From: an uncultured Eubacteriales bacterium
Lineage (GTDB): Bacteria; Bacillota; Clostridia; Monoglobales; Monoglobaceae
Direction: 5' to 3'
Length of the DNA stretch: 28,958 bases
NCBI GenBank assembly: GCA_905198865.1
Contig: CAJKEB010000021.1
Coordinates: forward strand, 1 to 28,958
Shown here: piece after piece, positions 23,833 to 28,958 of the stretch
Numbering within the stretch: the stretch's first letter is position 1
Layout: each line of letters begins with the position of its first letter
The notes under the pieces: generated by a model
Databases searched by the model: none
Told to the model about the DNA's origin: nothing
The model's input: the letters and a program-made list of their open reading frames with translations, nothing else
Program-made: the position numbers and the translations under genes

Positions 23833-25206
23833 ATGGAAAGACTTAAGAGAAAAGAAAAATGCAATCTCACAGAAAGAGTTCTTCAGTTTGGCGAAGGTAA
23901 CTTTTTAAGAGGTTTTGTTGACTGGATGTTTGACAGACTTAACAAAGAAGCCGGCGGCGACTTTGGTGTTGTAGTTGTACAGCCGATTAACATGGGACCG
24001 GTTGTTGACTTTCTGAACGAACAGGACGGCCTTTATGACCTCTATCTGAGAGGTTTGCAAAACGGAGAAAAGGTTGAGGAAACTCGTGTTGTTGAGTGTA
24101 TTACAAGAGGAATTAATCCCTATACTAATAATGATGAGTTCTTTGAATGTGCTCTCAATCCTGATCTCAGATATATAGTGTCTAACACGACAGAGGCCGG
24201 CATAGAATATAAGCCGGGCATGAGCGCTGATAACTTCGATGATAATACCTTCCCCGGCAGACTTACTATGTTCCTTAAAAAGAGATTTGATGCGGGACTT
24301 CCGGGCTTCCTGCTTTTGCCGTGTGAGCTTATCGACAACAACGGCGCAGTTCTTAAAGATTGTGTTATGAAGTATGCTGATGACTTCGGTTACGGTGAAG
24401 ACTTCAAGAAGTGGGTTGACGAGGAGAACTACTTCACAAGCACACTTGTTGACCGTATTGTTACAGGATATCCGCGTGACACTGCTGCGGAAATGGAGAA
24501 GGAGTACGGTCATCTTGACAACGTAATCAATACTGCTGAAATCTTCCACCTCTGGGTTATCCAGGGTGACAAGAAGTATGCTGAGGAGCTCCCGTTTGAC
24601 AAGATTGGTCTTAACGTTCTCTGGACTGACGATGTTACACCGTACAAGAAGAGAAAGGTCAGAATCCTGAACGGCGCACATACAATGATGGTTCTTGCAG
24701 CACATCTTGCAGGTCTTGAGACCGTAAAAGAGGCAATGGACGATGAACTCATATTCAGCTTCATGAAGAAGGGTATCTTTGATGAAATCATCCCGACTCT
24801 TGATTTGCCGAAGGAGGAGCTTGTTCAGTTTGCAAACGATGTTATTGAGCGTTTCCAGAACCCGTTTATCAAGCACTATCTTTTGAGCATTGCTCTCAAT
24901 TCTGTATCTAAGTATCAGGTCAGAGTTCTGCCGTCAGTGCTTGAATACATAAAGGCAAACGGCGAAGAGCCTAAGTGCCTTGTGTTCTCGCTCGCTGCTC
25001 TTATCGCTTTCTACAGAACAGACGCGGCAAATGACAATCCGGACGTTATGGAGTTTATGAAGACCGCAAGCGTGGACGATATTCTTGCTAAGACAGAATA
25101 CTGGGGTACTGACCTCACCATGCTCAAGGGTTCGATTAACGCACATCTCAAGGCAATTGACGAGAAGGGCATCAGAGCTGCAATGCAGGATGTTGTAAAC
25201 GCATAA
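23833..25206 (+). CDS. uxaB: Tagaturonate reductase (altronate oxidoreductase)
   Basis: NADH-dependent long-chain polyol dehydrogenase, 457 residues, that reduces D-tagaturonate to D-altronate. The N-terminal nucleotide-binding segment LQFGEGNFLRGF (17-28) and the catalytic pattern KxxxxNxxH (Lys275, Asn280, His283 in KVRILNGAH) are clear. The family also includes fructuronate reductase (uxuB) and mannitol dehydrogenase; uxaB is preferred from overall sequence character and from altronate dehydratase as the next gene. I start it at ATG 23833 because GAGGAGG (23818-23824) is 8 nt upstream; the in-frame TTG at 23776 has no site. TTTGTTAAA at 23755-23763 repeats the word of the putative uxaC operator. 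Confidence 0.92.
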   Translation: MERLKRKEKCNLTERVLQFGEGNFLRGFVDWMFDRLNKEAGGDFGVVVVQPINMGPVVDFLNEQDGLYDLYLRGLQNGEKVEETRVVECITRGINPYTNNDEFFECALNPDLRYIVSNTTEAGIEYKPGMSADNFDDNTFPGRLTMFLKKRFDAGLPGFLLLPCELIDNNGAVLKDCVMKYADDFGYGEDFKKWVDEENYFTSTLVDRIVTGYPRDTAAEMEKEYGHLDNVINTAEIFHLWVIQGDKKYAEELPFDKIGLNVLWTDDVTPYKKRKVRILNGAHTMMVLAAHLAGLETVKEAMDDELIFSFMKKGIFDEIIPTLDLPKEELVQFANDVIERFQNPFIKHYLLSIALNSVSKYQVRVLPSVLEYIKANGEEPKCLVFSLAALIAFYRTDAANDNPDVMEFMKTASVDDILAKTEYWGTDLTMLKGSINAHLKAIDEKGIRAAMQDVVNA

Positions 25207-25245
25207 TCAAATACAAACTCATAATTATTTAAGGAGGTTAGTGCA

Positions 25246-26670
25246 TTGGGAGAATTGAGTAAGATAAAAATCAGCCCGATAGACAATGTTGATGTTAATG
25301 TCGGCGGAGAATTTGACGGACATAAGACGGCAAACCGTGACATTAAAGAGGGCGAAAATATAATTAAGTACGGCTATCCTATCGGTCATGCAACCCGTGA
25401 CATCAAAAAGGGCGAGCATGTTCATACAGATAACGTAAAGACAAACCTGAGCGGTATCCTTGAATACAAGTATGAGCCTAACACAAAGGGCGAGCAAAAG
25501 GCTGACGATAAAGCTTATTTTGACGGCTTCGTTCGTGACAACGGCAGCGTAGGTATCAGAAACGAAATCTGGATTGTGAACACTGTTGGCTGTATCAATA
25601 AGACTTCGGAAGCTCTTGCACGTGAGGCAAACAAGAAGTTTGCAGGTAAGACGGACGGTATATTTAATTTTGTTCACCCGTTCGGCTGCTCTCAGCTCGG
25701 CGATGACCAAAAGACTACACAGGCAATTCTTAAAGGTCTTGTTAACCACCCGAATGCTGCCGGTGTTCTTGTCTTGGGTCTCGGCTGCGAGAATAATAAT
25801 ATTCCTGTATTCAAAGAAGTGTTGGGCGATTACAATCCTGATAGGGTTAAGTTTATGTCAACTCAGGAATATGACGACGAAATGGAACAAGGTCTTAAAC
25901 TCATCGGTGAACTTGTTGAGTACGCTCAGAAGTTTAAGCGTGAGAAGTGCGATATATCAAAGCTGGTTGTCGGCCTTAAGTGCGGCGGCAGTGACGGATT
26001 TTCGGGACTCACCGCCAATCCTTTGGTTGGTCAGTTCTCGGATTTGCTTATCGCTCACGGCGGAAGTACGATCCTTACTGAGGTTCCGGAGATGTTCGGT
26101 GCAGAGACACTTCTTATGAACAGATGCCGTGACGAGGAGACATTTAATAAGACAGTCGATCTCATCAATAACTTTAAGGAATACTTCATGCGCCATAATC
26201 AGGTTGTATATGAAAACCCGTCGCCCGGAAATAAAAAGGGCGGTATCACCACTCTTGAAGACAAGTCTCTCGGCTGTGTTCAAAAGAGCGGTACAAGCGA
26301 TGTTGTTGATGTAATTCAGATAGGCGAGCACGTCAAGAAGCAGGGACTTAACCTTCTTACCGGTCCCGGAAATGACATAGTTGCAGTAACAAATTTGACT
26401 GCGTCAGGCTGTCATTTGATACTGTTTACAACAGGCCGGGGTACACCTGTCGGTGCGCCCGTTCCTACGGTTAAGATTTCATCAAACTCCGGCTTGGCAG
26501 AAAGAAAGCCGCATTGGATCGACTTTAATGCGGGTCCTATTGTTGAGGGCAAGGTTCTCGCGCAGGATTTGTTCGACTTTGTTGTTGATGTTGCAAGCGG
26601 CAGACAGACAAATAATGAAAAGAACGGATATCGTGAGATTTCAATATTCAAAGACGGCGTTGTACTTTAA
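25246..26670 (+). CDS. uxaA: Altronate dehydratase
   Basis: Dehydrates D-altronate to 2-keto-3-deoxy-D-gluconate, the substrate of KdgK. The 474 residues contain both parts of a full-length UxaA: an N-terminal SAF-type domain (about 8-78, with GYPIGHATRDIKKGEHVHTDNV) and the larger C-terminal domain from about 110 (FVRDNGSVGIRNEIWIVNTVGC, then HPFGCSQLGDD and LGCENN) with conserved cysteines for a metal site. The start is TTG, supported by AAGGAGG (25231-25237) 8 nt upstream. It follows uxaB by 39 bp and is surely co-transcribed with it. Confidence 0.95.
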   Translation: MGELSKIKISPIDNVDVNVGGEFDGHKTANRDIKEGENIIKYGYPIGHATRDIKKGEHVHTDNVKTNLSGILEYKYEPNTKGEQKADDKAYFDGFVRDNGSVGIRNEIWIVNTVGCINKTSEALAREANKKFAGKTDGIFNFVHPFGCSQLGDDQKTTQAILKGLVNHPNAAGVLVLGLGCENNNIPVFKEVLGDYNPDRVKFMSTQEYDDEMEQGLKLIGELVEYAQKFKREKCDISKLVVGLKCGGSDGFSGLTANPLVGQFSDLLIAHGGSTILTEVPEMFGAETLLMNRCRDEETFNKTVDLINNFKEYFMRHNQVVYENPSPGNKKGGITTLEDKSLGCVQKSGTSDVVDVIQIGEHVKKQGLNLLTGPGNDIVAVTNLTASGCHLILFTTGRGTPVGAPVPTVKISSNSGLAERKPHWIDFNAGPIVEGKVLAQDLFDFVVDVASGRQTNNEKNGYREISIFKDGVVL

Positions 26671-26676
26671 AAAAAC

Positions 26677-26700
26677 AGGCGGATATGTCATATCCGCCTT
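26677..26700. terminator. Stem-loop after uxaA
   Basis: A near-perfect palindrome: GGCGGATATG (26678-26687) pairs with CATATCCGCC (26689-26698). An A run precedes it and TTAACTTT follows, so the U tract is poor on the plus strand and good on the minus strand. The GH43 gene starts 40 bp on with no clear promoter, so partial read-through is likely. Confidence 0.5.
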
Positions 26701-26737
26701 AACTTTACAATAAATTTTGAATAAAAGGAGATTTATT

Positions 26738-28276
26738 ATGAACAGAACAGAAGGAAAGTGGATTGCTGACTTAGGCGACGGAACATATAAGAATCCTATA
26801 TTATATGCGGATTATTCTGACCCGGATGTGATCAGAGTCGGCGACGACTTTTATATGACTGCTTCAAGCTTTACATATGTTCCCGGACTTCCTATTCTTC
26901 ATTCAAAGGACTTGGTTAACTGGGAAATAATCAACTATGCAGTAAAAAAGCTTCCGGACAGATACAACAAGCCGGTACATGGCTGCGGAGTATGGGCTCC
27001 GGCTATCAGATATAATGACGGAAAGTTTTATATTTATTACGGTGACCCGGATATTGGTATTTTTATGACATGCACCGAGGATCCGTACGGCGAATGGTCT
27101 GACTTGGTTCTTGTCAAAGAGGGTGTTGGTATTATTGATACATGTCCGCTCTGGGACAATGACGGCAAGGCGTATATTGTTCACGGCTACGCAAACAGCC
27201 GCTGCGGTATCAAGAGCCACCTTGCAGTCTGTGAGATGACTTGGGACGGAACAAAGGTTATAGGCGAAGATGAGATTATCTTCAACGGCACCATAAGTCA
27301 GCCCACAATTGAGGGACCGAAGTTCTATAAGCACGACGGAATGTATTATGTTCTGTCACCTGCCGGCGGAGTTCCGACAGGCTGGCAGGTTGCACTGCGT
27401 TCTGAAAACGTTTATGGCCCGTATGAAGACCATATTGTTCTGCGCCAGGGTCTGACCGAGATTAACGGACCTCATCAGGGCGGTTTGGTTGAGCTTGAAA
27501 ACGGCGAGAGTTGGTTCATACACTTCCAGGATCTTGAGGTTATAGGCAGAATTTCACATCTCCAGCCGGTAGAGTGGATTGACGGCTGGCCGGTTATGGG
27601 TGAGAATATTGATACAGGACTTTGCGGACAGCCGGTTGTGCGTTATAAGAAGCCGAACGTTGGCAAGGAATATCCTATTTCTACAATCCCTACATCTGAC
27701 GATTTTTCATCGGATAAGCTTGGACTCCAGTGGCAGTGGCAGGCAAACCCGAAGGAGGAATGGTACTCGCTTACCGAAAACAAGGGCAGTCTGAGACTTT
27801 ACAGTGAGGATCTTAAGACTAAAGAGGATAAGTATCTTTGGAATTTGCCGAATCTTTTGACACAGCTCTGGCAGACGCCGTCTATGGTTGCAACCGTTAA
27901 GGTTTCTATGCCTAAGGGTACAGGAAAGAATAAGGCTGTTCTCGCAGTCATAGGTCAGAAGTACGGTTATGTCGCACTCACTGACGAGGGTATAGTTGAA
28001 TTCTGTGAAGGTAACTTCAAGACAGATAACAGAGAGTGGATGACAACTGATAAGTGCGTAGGAGTAACCGAAGCATACTTGAGACTTGAGGTTGTTTCAC
28101 GTACAAACAGCAAGGAAGCATACTGCCGTGTATCATACAGTGTTGACGGCGACGAGTTTATTAACCTCGGACAGTTTGATTGTATGCAGGGCAAGTGGGT
28201 CGGCGCAAAGTTTGCTATCGGCTGTGTCGGTGAAAAAGGCGGCTACGCTGATTTTTCAGACTTCTTGGTTGTATAA
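26738..28276 (+). CDS. GH43 family glycosidase (arabinofuranosidase/xylosidase type), intracellular
   Basis: 512-residue glycoside hydrolase with a five-bladed propeller (about 15-310) and a C-terminal beta-sandwich (about 325-512) as in XynB-like GH43 enzymes. The catalytic triad is recognisable: base Asp28 (YSDPDVI), pKa-modulating Asp134 (GIIDTCPLWD) and acid Glu192 (TIEGPKF). There is no signal peptide, so it should act on imported oligosaccharides, probably removing arabinose, xylose or a similar side-chain sugar of pectin. The exact specificity and subfamily are not readable here. I start it at ATG 26738, 7 nt after AAAAGGAG (26723-26730); a TTG at 26717 is in frame but has no site. Confidence 0.9.
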   Translation: MNRTEGKWIADLGDGTYKNPILYADYSDPDVIRVGDDFYMTASSFTYVPGLPILHSKDLVNWEIINYAVKKLPDRYNKPVHGCGVWAPAIRYNDGKFYIYYGDPDIGIFMTCTEDPYGEWSDLVLVKEGVGIIDTCPLWDNDGKAYIVHGYANSRCGIKSHLAVCEMTWDGTKVIGEDEIIFNGTISQPTIEGPKFYKHDGMYYVLSPAGGVPTGWQVALRSENVYGPYEDHIVLRQGLTEINGPHQGGLVELENGESWFIHFQDLEVIGRISHLQPVEWIDGWPVMGENIDTGLCGQPVVRYKKPNVGKEYPISTIPTSDDFSSDKLGLQWQWQANPKEEWYSLTENKGSLRLYSEDLKTKEDKYLWNLPNLLTQLWQTPSMVATVKVSMPKGTGKNKAVLAVIGQKYGYVALTDEGIVEFCEGNFKTDNREWMTTDKCVGVTEAYLRLEVVSRTNSKEAYCRVSYSVDGDEFINLGQFDCMQGKWVGAKFAIGCVGEKGGYADFSDFLVV

Positions 28277-28294
28277 TCAAAGGAGAAATAAACT

Positions 28295-28840
28295 ATGAAA
28301 TTAATGATAGCGAGCGACATACACGGTTCGGAGTATTACTGCAAAAAGCTGATTGAGCAGTTCGAGCGTGAAAACCCGGATAAGCTGTTGCTTCTCGGCG
28401 ATATATTGTATCACGGTCCGCGCAATGATTTGCCGCAGGAGTATGCGCCGAAAGCGGTCATTGCAATGCTTAATCCGCTGAAGAGTAAAATCTTGTGTAT
28501 TCGGGGTAACTGCGATACCGAGGTAGACCAAATGGTTCTTGATTTTCCGATTCTTGCAGATTATGCCGTGCTGTATTTGGACGGCAGAGCAGTGTATGCA
28601 ACTCACGGTCATCACTTCGGCGAGGATAATCCGCCGCCGCTTTCAGACGGTGATATTTTGCTCTGCGGACATACGCATATTCCGAAGTGTGAGAAAAAAT
28701 CCGGATATATTTATTTAAACCCCGGTTCTGTCTCAATACCTAAGGAAAACAGTCAGCACTCATATATGATATATGAAAACGGGAAATTTGTATGGAAAAA
28801 CCTGACCGGCAAGGAGTATATGAGGTATAACGCAATCTGA
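28295..28840 (+). CDS. yfcE: YfcE-like metallophosphodiesterase
   Basis: 181-residue calcineurin-like phosphoesterase, the length of the YfcE/MJ0936 family, with the complete metal-site set: Asp8 and His10 (SDIHG), Asp36 (LLGDILYHGP), Asn72 (RGNCD), His104 (YATHGHH) and GHTH (125-128). YfcE-like enzymes hydrolyse phosphodiesters in vitro with metal; the cellular substrate is unknown. AAAGGAG is 9 nt before the ATG and it begins 18 bp after the GH43 gene, so it rides on the pectin transcript as the last gene, although no pectin-related role is known. Confidence 0.93.
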   Translation: MKLMIASDIHGSEYYCKKLIEQFERENPDKLLLLGDILYHGPRNDLPQEYAPKAVIAMLNPLKSKILCIRGNCDTEVDQMVLDFPILADYAVLYLDGRAVYATHGHHFGEDNPPPLSDGDILLCGHTHIPKCEKKSGYIYLNPGSVSIPKENSQHSYMIYENGKFVWKNLTGKEYMRYNAI

Positions 28841-28854
28841 TAATGAAATAATAA

Positions 28855-28895
28855 CATAAGGCTCCGCCTGTTCATTGGCGGAGCCTTATGTTTTT
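28855..28895 (+). terminator. Strong intrinsic terminator of the pectin cluster
   Basis: A perfect 14-bp stem (28855-28868 with 28877-28890), an 8-nt loop and TTTTTATTT directly after it. It begins 14 bp past the yfcE stop codon. Confidence 0.93.
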
Positions 28896-28911
28896 ATTTG
28901 AATATGTACTA

Positions 28912-28958
28912 ATAAACTATAGTTTGACGGGCTAAGCCCTCTCCGTCAGCTCCGCTGA
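28912..28958. repeat. Left-hand end of a dispersed intergenic element (partial, runs off window)
   Basis: ATAAACTATAGTTTGACGGGC (28912-28932) matches the left end of the element at 4472 (ATAAATTATAGTTTGACGAGC) at all but two of 21 positions. After it the two copies diverge; here the inner part contains GTCAGC-TCC-GCTGA, another small hairpin. Confidence 0.6.

Noticed and set aside
23905..24876. 323-codon open frame on the minus strand inside uxaB
   Set aside because: It lies wholly antisense to a well-supported enzyme, has no recognisable family or ribosome binding site, and its openness follows from the codon bias of uxaB.
1..28958. CRISPR array, tRNA, rRNA or transposase genes
   Set aside because: No regularly spaced repeats, cloverleaf-like segments, rRNA-like sequence or transposase-like protein were seen on either strand.

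Overview
The window looks like chromosome of a Gram-positive anaerobe of the Clostridia (Bacillota). The signs are strong AGGAGG-type ribosome binding sites, TTG starts, a lipobox solute-binding protein, an S-layer-homology (SLH) anchored exoenzyme, and an ABC sugar importer encoded without its ATPase. Large SLH-bearing pectate lyases recall gut pectin specialists such as Monoglobus, but that placement is inference; no rRNA or other marker gene is present.

Left part (1-4860). A minus-strand ilvA-ridA pair (threonine ammonia-lyase plus the enamine/imine deaminase that clears its reactive products) lies opposite a plus-strand group: an orphan GHKL ATPase, a TatD-linked-type radical SAM protein, and an overlapping MNT nucleotidyltransferase/HEPN pair that carries the motifs of the MntA-HepT toxin-antitoxin system. 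A non-coding, hairpin-packed element of about 335 bp with terminal inverted repeats (4472-4806) follows. What look like ends of two sister copies sit at the two edges of the window.

Right part (4857-28840). This is a pectin/galacturonate utilisation locus. A divergent AraC regulator with its own promoter and terminator faces 22.8 kb of plus-strand genes: uxaC, kdgK, two giant modular PL1-type pectate lyases (the second SLH-anchored), two importer permeases and a lipoprotein binding protein, a pectin methylesterase (CE8), a polygalacturonase (GH28), uxaB, uxaA, a GH43 glycosidase and a YfcE-like phosphodiesterase, closed by a strong terminator. Internal promoters are visible before uxaC, the transporter genes and the GH28 gene.

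How the genes work together (inference from families): the two exported lyases cut homogalacturonan outside the cell. The importer takes up oligogalacturonides, some still methyl-esterified. CE8, GH28 and GH43 all lack signal peptides and probably trim them in the cytoplasm. UxaC, UxaB, UxaA and KdgK then convert galacturonate through tagaturonate, altronate and 2-keto-3-deoxygluconate to KDPG. KDPG aldolase, the enzymes for unsaturated uronates, and the transporter ATPase are not in the window.

Several starts are corrected here from ribosome binding sites: ilvA, hepT, araC, the first permease, CE8, uxaB and GH43. No tRNA, rRNA, CRISPR array or transposase gene was seen.
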